Below are positions 1 to 7,289 of a stretch of 16,071 nucleotides of DNA, piece by piece. Below the pieces are notes generated by a model. That model saw only the letters and a list, made by a program, of their open reading frames with translations, did no database searches and was not told the origin of the DNA. Made by a program: the position numbers and the translations under genes. Position 1 is the first letter of the stretch, and every line of letters begins with the position of its first letter. Source of the DNA: JAVBQU01 sp031548675. GTDB taxonomy: Bacteria; Bacteroidota; Bacteroidia; Bacteroidales; P3. Where the stretch lies: the NCBI GenBank assembly GCA_031548675.1, contig JAVBQU010000038.1, positions 1-16,071 on the forward strand. The letters run 5' to 3'.

Positions 1-799
1 TGTATTTTGATGTATTATCTGCTGCTTCAGAGAATTTAGCCAGCATTTGGTTAATTCCTTCTTGCATTTGTTTTGCAGCTTCTAATTGTGCATTAGAATT
101 TTGTAATTGCATTTCATAAAGTGTGTTTACAGAGGCTAAGCTGTTAGACATCTTTTTCAATTGTTCCATATAAGAACCACCTTCTGAACTTAAAGATTTA
201 GCAGTTTCATCGTAGATTGAAGCTAATCTTCCAACAGACGTTGCTGCTGCTTGTACATTGTTCAAATAAGCTTCAGAGAAACTTAAATCTTGTTGTAAAG
301 CATCAGAGGTTTTTTTGTAAGATGCAGATAGTTCTGTTACAGAAACAGCAGCTCCTTTTACGCCTTTAATATAATCATCTGTAGCTACAGAAGCATCAGC
401 AACGGTGCTTAATTGACCTGCTGTTTGGCTTAAATTTTGCAGACCTTTCCCTAAGCTGTCAATTAAATCAGGACCTATCTTAGCTTCGGCTAACATACCG
501 TCTAATTGTTGAGTTAAAGTGCCTCCAACTTTCTTTTTTTCTTTAGGTCCGTGACCTTCCATACCTGCTAATTCAGGGTAAACTAAACTCCAATCGTATT
601 CTACGTGTAAGGGTTCGAAAGCCGAGAAAAAGAAAATCACAGCTTCTGTTCCCATCCCGATGCCAAGCATTATACCCGCACCCGGTAAGTGTTGGATTTT
701 AAATAATGCACCCAAAATAACAATAGATGCACCAATTCCATACAATTTTGACATAAAATTTTGGTAACCTTTACTTCTTACAATGTTGTTTAGTCCCAT
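1..799 (-). CDS. gldL: GldL/PorL, type IX secretion motor subunit (3' end outside window)
   Basis: The reading frame opens at an ATG (797-799) and runs off the left edge with no stop, giving 266 visible residues. The protein begins MGLNNIVRSKGYQNFMSKLYG and has two hydrophobic helices at about residues 20-36 and 42-61. The first contains GALFKIQH with Lys34, the second TEAVIFFFSAFEP with Glu52 and Glu62. These match the Lys27, Glu49 and Glu59 positions of Flavobacterium GldL as I recall that sequence. The family forms the inner-membrane, proton-driven rotary motor with GldM that powers type IX secretion and gliding. After the VYPELAGME segment the rest is a long Gln/Ser/Ala-rich, helical, probably coiled-coil cytoplasmic region, as in the longer PorL type. 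It lies 62 bases downstream of gldK and is probably cotranscribed with it. Identity is close to certain; only the C-terminus is unseen. Confidence 0.95.
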   Translation of the reverse strand, partial: MGLNNIVRSKGYQNFMSKLYGIGASIVILGALFKIQHLPGAGIMLGIGMGTEAVIFFFSAFEPLHVEYDWSLVYPELAGMEGHGPKEKKKVGGTLTQQLDGMLAEAKIGPDLIDSLGKGLQNLSQTAGQLSTVADASVATDDYIKGVKGAAVSVTELSASYKKTSDALQQDLSFSEAYLNNVQAAATSVGRLASIYDETAKSLSSEGGSYMEQLKKMSNSLASVNTLYEMQLQNSNAQLEAAKQMQEGINQMLAKFSEAADNTSKY

Positions 800-861
800 A
801 ATTAGTTTGATTTTTTAGTTTTTAAATGATTAATTGGTTGGTTTAATATCTTGTTATGCTT

Positions 862-2235
862 TTAGTTTCTATAAACGTTGGATGCTGTTTTAGGATTGTC
901 GAATCTGTTTCTTCCTAAATATGAAGATACACATCTAAAACCTAAATAACATTTTCCTGTATCTTGGTATTCATGGTCTCTGGCTGAAACTTGAATATAG
1001 TAGTGGGTATCTTTCCAAGAACCTCCTCTGATAACTTTTCTTTTTAAAGTTGGAGAATCGTCATCTTTGGCATTGTATATATAGGTAGGATTCATATCGT
1101 GAGAGAAATTATATGCTGATTGATCATAGGCATCTTCACACCATTCCGATACGTTTCCTGCCATGTCATATAATCCCCAATCGTTAGGAGCATAGTGACC
1201 TACAATAACCGTAGTGTTTCCGCCATCTCCTTGATAATCTCCTCTTTCAGGTTTGAAATTGGCAAGGAAACATCCTCTGGAGGTTCTGGCATAAGGACCT
1301 CCCCAAGGGTATTTGCTTAAATCGGCAGAACCTCCTCTTGCAGCCCATTCCCATTCAGATTCCATCGGCAGACGCCATTTGTTAATATTACCCATTTCTT
1401 GTTGAGTCATATAACCTTTTAACAAATTGGTTCTCCAAACGCAAAAGGCTTGGGCTTGCTGCCAGCTAACTCCTACAACAGGATAATTATCATATGATGG
1501 GTGTGAAAAATAGGATTCTGTTAAATCTTCATTGTAAGAATATGTGTATTCATGCATCCAGCATAAAGTATCGGGATATACATTGATTACTTTACGTTTA
1601 ATAAAAGTGGAGCGGTCAATGCTTTTTTTGCGGTTTTTAAACGATCCCATATCATCAACACCAGCCATTTTGTAAGTGTTGGCTGTACTTACATCTTTTT
1701 GGGCAGCACCTCTTAAGTCAATCCAAGAGTAAGCAAAATTTAATTTACGGGTATCTATTTCTTTTTTATGATAGAAACGTTCCTCTTCTCTATAGAAGAG
1801 TCCTTCTAATGCTTCGCTTTCTTCTTCACCTTCCCATTCAATAGGAACTGTCCAATCTAATGCAGGAATATCAGCCATTTCACCATTCTCATCCATGACT
1901 GCATATTGGTCAAGTCCGGCATCTATTAACATTCTGCGGGCAATAGAATCGCGAACCCAAAAAACAAATTGACGGTATTCATTATTGGTAATTTCTGTTT
2001 CATCCATGTAAAACCCTCTAATAGAAACGGTTTTAGGTGTAGCAGTATATCCTCCGTCAATGTCTTCGTCAGAGACTCCCATTCTGTAAGAACCGGGTTC
2101 GATGAACTTGGTTCCGTAAGGGTCATAGTCTTCCCACTGAGGGCGATCTAATACACCTGTTAATTCACCATTTTCCATGTTTTTACAAGCTGCGAAAGCT
2201 AGAGATACAAGGATAAATAAAATTGCTCTTTTCAT
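862..2235 (-). CDS. gldK: GldK/PorK, type IX secretion ring lipoprotein
   Basis: This 457-residue protein starts with a lipoprotein signal, MKRAILFILVSLAFAAC, with Cys17 as the likely lipidated residue. The rest is a formylglycine-generating-enzyme (FGE/sulfatase-modifying factor) fold: GVSWQQAQAFCVW (255-267), RLPMESEWEWAARGG (288-302), YDMAGNVSEW (356-365) and VIRGGSW through LGFRCV (401-436). In real FGE enzymes two copper-binding cysteines follow the GGS motif; here the matching positions are Asp409 and Ile414, so no oxidase activity is expected. This agrees with the known role of GldK/PorK as a structural lipoprotein that forms a periplasmic ring with GldN/PorN under the outer membrane. 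An insertion of about 100 residues (roughly 120-220) separates the first strands from the core, as is usual in this subfamily. It sits between porP and gldL, the standard gene order of the type IX operon. Confidence 0.96.
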   Translation of the reverse strand: MKRAILFILVSLAFAACKNMENGELTGVLDRPQWEDYDPYGTKFIEPGSYRMGVSDEDIDGGYTATPKTVSIRGFYMDETEITNNEYRQFVFWVRDSIARRMLIDAGLDQYAVMDENGEMADIPALDWTVPIEWEGEEESEALEGLFYREEERFYHKKEIDTRKLNFAYSWIDLRGAAQKDVSTANTYKMAGVDDMGSFKNRKKSIDRSTFIKRKVINVYPDTLCWMHEYTYSYNEDLTESYFSHPSYDNYPVVGVSWQQAQAFCVWRTNLLKGYMTQQEMGNINKWRLPMESEWEWAARGGSADLSKYPWGGPYARTSRGCFLANFKPERGDYQGDGGNTTVIVGHYAPNDWGLYDMAGNVSEWCEDAYDQSAYNFSHDMNPTYIYNAKDDDSPTLKRKVIRGGSWKDTHYYIQVSARDHEYQDTGKCYLGFRCVSSYLGRNRFDNPKTASNVYRN

Positions 2236-2352
2236 GTATGCAAATTTTAGTTTATGAATTTCTTTAATAACGAGTTTTGTGTATAAAAAATTTTATGTTT
2301 TAATCAAAACCTTTTTATTTTACGAATATTGGTTTGATATAGTTTCAATTTC

Positions 2353-3384
2353 CTACAAAAATCTTGTATTTTCGTGGCTTGTGAACTTAGGTATTCTTTT
2401 GATCTTGAAACAATATCTTGCAAATAATTCTAACGTTCCTCCACTTTGTTTGGTATCTGAATTATAGAAAAATCCTAATTTTGAAGTGGGTAACTCATAG
2501 GCTAATCCCAGCTTAAAATTCTTTACGTTACCTCCGGCTAATAATCCAACGGCACTCATCGGACGAAGCGTAAGTCCGCCCCATACAGTATTTTCGTATT
2601 CAAGCAAGCATGAAAAATCGGCTGTAACATTAAGCCCTTTTTTCATGGATTTACCTTCTTTTTGTTTATTGGTAGTAGAAAAATCTGTTTTTACAAGTAC
2701 ACTAGGAAGTAATTTGAAAGAAGGGTTCGCGGGAAGGTCAAATTCATACCCGCCTGTTAAGTAGTACATTCTTTTAAATGTGTATGAACCGGCTTTGTCA
2801 AAATCTAGATTACTTTGAATAATGCGGTTTACAGATAAACCAACATATAAGGCAGAGGGTTCTTTGTAAAAAGCACCAAAACCTAAATCAAACATCATTT
2901 TTCCTTGCTCTGCTAAGTTCAGAAGGACAGGATCTGTTTTGTCAGTTTCAGAACCCACTAGTCCTTCTAAATCAACACGTTGATCTATAAAGTTTATTTT
3001 GGGTCCAAATCCTAAAACTCCGTTCAAAATATTAAGATGGTAAGAATACATTAATTCAACACCTGTGCTTTTGAAGTGGTCGAATTGATCGTAATAAACA
3101 TTAATTCCTAAACCTCCATGTAAAACTCTTACAGGAGCATCAAACATAAATAGGCTGGTGTTTGTTGTAGGTTTATATTTTGTCATGTCGGGGTTATATA
3201 CTTCAACACCTGTAAAAGGCTTATTGAACAACCCTGTAGCGCACATTGAACCATTCATTCCCACATAACCCGGATTAAAGGTAGGAATAGTAAACATGTA
3301 TTGAGAGTATTGCACTTCTTGTTGTGAATATCCTAGGGACACCACACCAAACATAAGTCCTAAAAGTATGTATATTTTTTTCAT
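2353..3384 (-). CDS. porP: PorP/SprF family type IX secretion membrane protein
   Basis: This 343-residue protein has a type I signal peptide (cleavage near GYS/QQ, residue 20). It then shows the family hallmarks: QYSQYMFTIPTFNPGYVGMNG (about 25-45), a FMFDAPV segment near residue 80, and repeated amphipathic beta strands to the C-terminal ELFARYCFKIK. PorP/SprF proteins are outer-membrane beta-barrels needed for type IX secretion and, in some bacteria, partners of particular secreted adhesins. Here the gene is first in the porP-gldK-gldL order, which marks it as the core secretion-system copy rather than an adhesin-specific SprF. The tail of about 12 residues after the usual RYCFK end is slightly long. 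The gap to gldK is 117 bases, with no clear terminator in it. Confidence 0.93.
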   Translation of the reverse strand: MKKIYILLGLMFGVVSLGYSQQEVQYSQYMFTIPTFNPGYVGMNGSMCATGLFNKPFTGVEVYNPDMTKYKPTTNTSLFMFDAPVRVLHGGLGINVYYDQFDHFKSTGVELMYSYHLNILNGVLGFGPKINFIDQRVDLEGLVGSETDKTDPVLLNLAEQGKMMFDLGFGAFYKEPSALYVGLSVNRIIQSNLDFDKAGSYTFKRMYYLTGGYEFDLPANPSFKLLPSVLVKTDFSTTNKQKEGKSMKKGLNVTADFSCLLEYENTVWGGLTLRPMSAVGLLAGGNVKNFKLGLAYELPTSKLGFFYNSDTKQSGGTLELFARYCFKIKRIPKFTSHENTRFL

Positions 3385-3460
3385 AGTAATAGAATTACTT
3401 AATAGATAGAACTTTATTGTGGAAAACTTAGCCTTTCAAAACAATACTAAACTAAATTTA

Positions 3461-3496
3461 TTCTCAAAATACAAGCCGTTAAGAGGATTTTGAGAA
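3461..3496 (-). promoter_or_regulatory. Perfect 10-bp inverted repeat in porP leader
   Basis: TTCTCAAAAT (3461-3470) is the exact reverse complement of ATTTTGAGAA (3487-3496), with a 16-base loop. With transcription predicted to start near 3500-3503, this hairpin would sit at the very 5' end of an mRNA with a leader of about 115 bases. Such 5' stem-loops can protect messages from decay or serve as protein-binding sites; which applies here is inference. It does not look like a terminator because no T-run follows on the minus strand. Confidence 0.5.
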
Positions 3497-3507
3497 CTTC
3501 GAACATG

Positions 3508-3538
3508 CAAAAATAAGCCTTTTATTTTAATCAGCAAA
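3508..3538 (-). promoter_or_regulatory. Promoter of the porP-gldK-gldL operon
   Basis: Read on the minus strand, the sequence is TTTG (3538-3535), 19 bases, then TATTTTTG (3515-3508). This fits the Bacteroidota housekeeping consensus TTTG-N19/20-TAnnTTTG at every defined base. The predicted start site is about 115 bases ahead of the porP ATG. The gap of about 320 bases between porP and the divergent YitT gene holds this promoter, the leader hairpin and the YitT promoter; I see nothing else in it. Confidence 0.75.
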
Positions 3539-3653
3539 TTTTTATACAAGTATTTTTCCAAAAACTTTGCAAGTGTTTCCTGAAAGTTTTACGAATGGGG
3601 GATTTTTATGCAAGTTTAACGGTATTTACAGGATGTGCGGCTTTCTTTTAGCA

Positions 3654-3685
3654 TTTGTACGAGCAAAAGTTTTCGTGTAATTTTG
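3654..3685 (+). promoter_or_regulatory. Promoter of the yitT-mnmD-comB operon
   Basis: TTTG (3654-3657), 20 bases, TAATTTTG (3678-3685): all defined positions of the Bacteroidota -33/-7 consensus match. Transcription would start near 3692, leaving a leader of about 15 bases before the ATG at 3707. Because this promoter lies inside the longer open frame that begins at a GTG at 3635, it argues strongly for the ATG start. Confidence 0.78.
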
Positions 3686-3706
3686 CAAAATAAAAATGCT
3701 AAAATA

Positions 3707-4636
3707 ATGCAAGGAATACTTCAATTTTTTAAGACGCAAGAGAAGCCGTTTACTAAAAAATGGTTTAATACGTATGCACATATTGTTTTAGGCACTTTTA
3801 TTCTGGCAACCGGATATGCACTTTTTATGTCGCCTTATAAAATAGTGCCGGGGGGAATTTATGGAATTTCTATTGTATTACATCACACTTTTCATACGCC
3901 ATTAGGGGTAACTGCTTTATGTTTTAATATTCCTTTGACACTATTAGGGTTGAGAATCTTAGGTCCTAAATTTGGGGCGAAAACTTTTGTCTGTTTGATT
4001 CTAACTGCTTGTTTTACTGATTTGGTTAACTACAGTATTCCTTTTTTATTTGATAATCCAGATGATCCGTTTAAATTGGGAGAGCAAATTATTTTAGCCA
4101 GTATTTTTGGCGGAATTGTAATGGGCATCGGGGTAGGCTTGATGTTTAAAGCAAGGGCTTCGAGCGGAGGTACGGATGTAATAGCATCAATTTTAGGGAA
4201 ATGGACAAAAATTCCATTGGGTCAACAGCTCATGATTGTAGATTCAATTATTGTCTTGATAGGCTTTGCTGTTTTCCGCGATTGGAAAATACCCATGTGC
4301 TCTTGGATTACCATTTTCTTTATGGGTAAAATTATTGATATGGTGTTGAATGGCTTTACGAATGAAAAGGCAGTTTTTATAATTTCAGATAAATCTAACG
4401 AAATTCGCGAAAAAATTATTCATGATGTAAAAAGGGGAGGAACGATTTTTTCCGGAAAAGGAATGTATAAGCAGACTGATAAGGAAGTTATTTATATGGT
4501 AGCAAGTCGTAAAGAAGTTAGCGTTTTGCAAGAATATGTTTATGAAATAGATCCGCACGCTTTTATGAGCATTTTTGATGCATCGGAAATATTAGGAAAA
4601 GGGTTCAAATCGTTAGAAGAGAAAATAAAAAATTAA
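3707..4636 (+). CDS. YitT family membrane protein (DUF161 + DUF2179)
   Basis: With the ATG at 3707 the protein has 309 residues. An upstream in-frame GTG (3635) would add 24 residues but lies ahead of the promoter boxes, so I reject it. About five or six membrane helices span residues 22-214, including the family segment SPYKIVPGGIYGIS (42-55) and FKARASSGGTDVIA (147-160). A cytoplasmic DUF2179 domain follows (about 220-305) with KRGGTIFSGKGMY (242-254). The family is widespread and its transported substrate, if any, is not established; the C-terminal domain is thought to be regulatory. It is the first gene of an apparent operon with mnmD (22-base gap) and comB; no functional link among the three is evident. 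Confidence 0.9.
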   Translation: MQGILQFFKTQEKPFTKKWFNTYAHIVLGTFILATGYALFMSPYKIVPGGIYGISIVLHHTFHTPLGVTALCFNIPLTLLGLRILGPKFGAKTFVCLILTACFTDLVNYSIPFLFDNPDDPFKLGEQIILASIFGGIVMGIGVGLMFKARASSGGTDVIASILGKWTKIPLGQQLMIVDSIIVLIGFAVFRDWKIPMCSWITIFFMGKIIDMVLNGFTNEKAVFIISDKSNEIREKIIHDVKRGGTIFSGKGMYKQTDKEVIYMVASRKEVSVLQEYVYEIDPHAFMSIFDASEILGKGFKSLEEKIKN

Positions 4637-4658
4637 TAAAGAATCATCTCTATATCTG

Positions 4659-5330
4659 ATGGACAGAAAGCTCATAATTACAGAGGATGGTTCGCATAGC
4701 TTATACGTGCCTGAATTACAAGAGAGTTTTCATTCTTCTTTTGGAGCAATACAAGAATCTCAATGTATTTTTATTGAAGCCGGACTTTATCCGTTGTTTG
4801 AAAAGCAAGCAGATATAAATATTTTGGAAATAGGATTGGGTACAGGTTTAAATGCTTTGCTTACCTGCATCGATTCGGAACATAAACAATGTAAGGTTAA
4901 TTATACAGGTATAGAAGCTTTCCCGATTGAAAAAGAAATTTATCAGCAACTGAACTTTGGTAATTTTCTGGACAGTCAAAATGCTGCGGATATACTTTTG
5001 CAACTGCATGAAACAGCATGGAATATGGAGAGCATACTTTCGCCTTATTTTACATTCAAAAAAATACATGCAGGTTTAGAAGATTCTTTTTTCCCTGATT
5101 CTTATTACGATTTAATTTATTTTGATGCTTTTGCTCCTGATGTACAGCCTGAAATGTGGACAGAAAAGCAATTTGATAAATTGTATAAAACTTTAAAACC
5201 TCGAGGTGTTTTGGTTACTTATTCATGCAAGGGAATCGTTAAGCGAACTTTGAAAGCTCTGGGATTTACCATCGAAAAATTGCCGGGACCTAAAGGGAAA
5301 AGAGAATTTTTAAGAGCTGTCAAGTTATAA
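4659..5330 (+). CDS. mnmD: MnmD, tRNA (5-methylaminomethyl-2-thiouridine) methyltransferase
   Basis: This is a 223-residue SAM-dependent methyltransferase of the DUF752/Methyltransf_30 family. It shows the SAM-binding motif LEIGLGTGLNALL (56-68), the catalytic-region motif YFDAFAPDVQPEMW (154-167) and the C-terminal LPGPKGKREFLRA (208-220). The family carries out the last step in making mnm5(s2)U at the wobble position of certain tRNAs, methylating the aminomethyl group. In enterobacteria this domain is fused to an FAD oxidase (MnmC2) in the bifunctional MnmC. Here the protein ends right after the methyltransferase domain, so it is the stand-alone form, which suggests the aminomethyl substrate is made directly by MnmEG. 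It is 22 bases after the YitT gene and 19 before comB. Confidence 0.92.
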   Translation: MDRKLIITEDGSHSLYVPELQESFHSSFGAIQESQCIFIEAGLYPLFEKQADINILEIGLGTGLNALLTCIDSEHKQCKVNYTGIEAFPIEKEIYQQLNFGNFLDSQNAADILLQLHETAWNMESILSPYFTFKKIHAGLEDSFFPDSYYDLIYFDAFAPDVQPEMWTEKQFDKLYKTLKPRGVLVTYSCKGIVKRTLKALGFTIEKLPGPKGKREFLRAVKL

Positions 5331-5349
5331 TTTCAATAATAAAAAATAC

Positions 5350-6069
5350 ATGGACTACTCAATTGAAACTTGTTTTACACCCCAACTTTTTGGAGAAATA
5401 TCTACCAATGGTGAAAGTATTATTGTGCTGAATGATATTCTGCGGGCAACTACTTCAATTTGTACGGCTTTTCAATATGGAGTAAAAGAAATTATTCCTG
5501 TGGCAAGCAATGAAATTGCCTGCCGGAAAAAAGAAGAAGGATATTTAGTTGCTTGTGAACAGGATGGGCAGAAATTGGATTTTGCCGATTTGGGGAATTC
5601 TGCTTTTAATTTTATGACAGATGCAATTAAAGGGCAGAGTATAGTTTATAGTACAACCAATGGAACAAAAGCTTTGGACATGATTAAGTCCGGAGGAACC
5701 GTGTGCATAGGAGCCTTTGTAAATATAACGGCTTTAACGAATTGGATTGTAAATCAAAATAAAAATGTGATATTAGTAGGGTCAGGATGGAAAAATCGGT
5801 TTAATCTGGAAGATACTTTGTTTTCTGGTGCTTTAGCAACCCGTCTTTTGGCAAACGGCAAGTATTCAACACAATGCGATTCTACACATGCAGCTATGGA
5901 CTTATGGTCATTGGCAGAACAAGACTTATTTACTTATATTGAAAAAATAGCCCATCGCCACCGTCTCAAAAAATTAAATCTTGACGATGTGTTAGAATAC
6001 ACCTTTACATTTGATTCCTGTCCGGTTGTACCTGTGTTAGAAAATGAAAGATTAATCAATAAGATTTAA
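5350..6069 (+). CDS. comB: ComB-like 2-phosphosulfolactate phosphatase
   Basis: This 239-residue protein has the ComB family motifs in order: VLNDILRATTS (26-36), ACEQDG (68-73), DLGNSAFNF (80-88), STTNGTKAL (101-109), a GSGWKNRFNLED segment (144-155) and CPVVPVL (224-230). ComB hydrolyses 2-phosphosulfolactate to sulfolactate, a step first known from archaeal coenzyme M synthesis, and requires Mg2+. It is common in bacteria that do not make coenzyme M, where sulfolactate may be an end product or feed other sulfonates; the role here is unknown. No ComA (phosphosulfolactate synthase) or ComC is in the window. It is the last gene of the operon and ends only 7 bases from the stop of the convergent VOC gene, with no hairpin between them. 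Confidence 0.88.
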   Translation: MDYSIETCFTPQLFGEISTNGESIIVLNDILRATTSICTAFQYGVKEIIPVASNEIACRKKEEGYLVACEQDGQKLDFADLGNSAFNFMTDAIKGQSIVYSTTNGTKALDMIKSGGTVCIGAFVNITALTNWIVNQNKNVILVGSGWKNRFNLEDTLFSGALATRLLANGKYSTQCDSTHAAMDLWSLAEQDLFTYIEKIAHRHRLKKLNLDDVLEYTFTFDSCPVVPVLENERLINKI

Positions 6070-6076
6070 GCTTCTA

Positions 6077-7153
6077 TTAATTCTTATCAAACCTTTTCCG
6101 TCTTAAAGACATGGCTTTGATAATCCAAGCCGGCAAAGGTTGATCGGCATCGCGTTTAGTAAGGTTGATGTTCAATCCCAACGGTTTAATTAGAGCTACT
6201 TTAAATGTTTCGACAAATTCTATGAGAGTCCCGTCAGAATCTTCAATATAGCCCCATGCTCCATTGGCTTCGCCCATATCGAAAGCTCCTCCGCTTTTTA
6301 CATGGAATGGAAATCCTTTTTTGTCGCAAGTTTGTATCAAAGAGCCGATATTTCTTACATCGAAGCAGAGATGAATATACCCGATGTCGCCCCAATATCG
6401 GTTGGCATAAATCTTTTTAGGGATATAATCAATGGCTTGTATAAGTTCTATTTGTGTTCTTCCCAATAAAGGGGCAAACCCTCCGGTTCGATTTTCGGAA
6501 TGTGTTAGCAGTATTCTACGAAACTTTTGGTTACCATTAGGCAGTTTTTGTAAATCTTCGAAAGTTCCGGTTTTGTCATAAATTACTTGGTCGTAGCCCA
6601 AAATATCTTGATAAAGTTTAAGGGAAATGTCAATATTTGAAACTCCTATCATACAACCAAATACGCCTCCTGTGTCGTATTTTTTCTTTTTCATAAACCA
6701 AGAAGTAAATTCTTGAACCTGCAAAATATTATCCCAAGGGTCTTGTATGAAAAAACACCGGCTTCCGTCGGGACAGGTTTCGATGTCTGATAATATCTTT
6801 ACATTCTGACTTCTCAAACGTTCAAAACTTTGGGTAATATCCTGAGTTTTAATTTTGGCTAAAAAGATACCAAGGTCTCCGGTTTGAATAATTTCTTGAG
6901 AAGCTTGCGGCTTTCTATCTAAATACTGCCAAAGTTCATATCCTCCGCCACCTTGCAGGTTGAGAGCCAAAATAGCACATTTCTTATGGGGTTGCCCTCC
7001 CATATATTGAGCCATGTGGGTAGCGGTGTTGCTATCTTCAAACACATTGATATCTGCACCTAAATGCACGCCGTACCAGCGGAATGCTTTTTGAACATCA
7101 TCAATACCAACTCCTATTTGTTGTATGCCGTTGATTTTATAATTTTGCTCCAT
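6077..7153 (-). CDS. Two-domain VOC (glyoxalase/dioxygenase-like) protein
   Basis: The 358 residues hold two vicinal-oxygen-chelate modules: one from about 8 to 150 (start INGIQQIGVGIDDV, end DNILQVQEF), the other from about 163 to 316 (start VFGCMIGVSNIDIS, end DGTLIEFVETF). VOC proteins bind a metal through up to four side chains. In the second module Glu236 (TQIELIQ), His261 (YIHLCFDV) and Glu312 (LIEFVE) are plausible ligands, while the usual His on the first strand is replaced. In the first module Glu73 and Glu148 stand at ligand positions but the histidines are absent. The second half is therefore the likelier active site. Substrate cannot be told: dioxygenase, lyase and epimerase activities all occur in this fold. 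A basic tail (LRRKRFDKN) closes the protein. It follows the cobalamin adenosyltransferase gene by 136 bases. Confidence 0.8.
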   Translation of the reverse strand: MEQNYKINGIQQIGVGIDDVQKAFRWYGVHLGADINVFEDSNTATHMAQYMGGQPHKKCAILALNLQGGGGYELWQYLDRKPQASQEIIQTGDLGIFLAKIKTQDITQSFERLRSQNVKILSDIETCPDGSRCFFIQDPWDNILQVQEFTSWFMKKKKYDTGGVFGCMIGVSNIDISLKLYQDILGYDQVIYDKTGTFEDLQKLPNGNQKFRRILLTHSENRTGGFAPLLGRTQIELIQAIDYIPKKIYANRYWGDIGYIHLCFDVRNIGSLIQTCDKKGFPFHVKSGGAFDMGEANGAWGYIEDSDGTLIEFVETFKVALIKPLGLNINLTKRDADQPLPAWIIKAMSLRRKRFDKN

Positions 7154-7171
7154 ATTTATTAGTTAAAAAGT

Positions 7172-7185
7172 TTATAACGTTATAA
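7172..7185. promoter_or_regulatory. 14-bp palindrome, possible operator upstream of the VOC gene
   Basis: TTATAACGTTATAA is a perfect 14-base palindrome 19 bases ahead of the VOC start codon. Its core AACGTT recurs 17 bases away (7193-7198). Two cores nearly two helical turns apart, placed just before a start codon, look like a repressor site. No regulator is encoded nearby and AT-rich palindromes also arise by chance, so this is tentative. I find no convincing promoter in the 7154-7289 gap. Confidence 0.35.
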
Positions 7186-7289
7186 TGTTTGTAACGTTTT
7201 CCCACTCATAGCCTATAGCTTGCCCTTTTGTATCTTGTCTCTTGTTTACTTGTATCTGATAAAACATAGATTTTTATTCGTAGTTAGGT

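Noticed and set aside
6062..6082. Terminator between the convergent comB and VOC genes
   Set aside because: Only 7 bases separate the stops and no stem-loop with a T-run can be drawn there.
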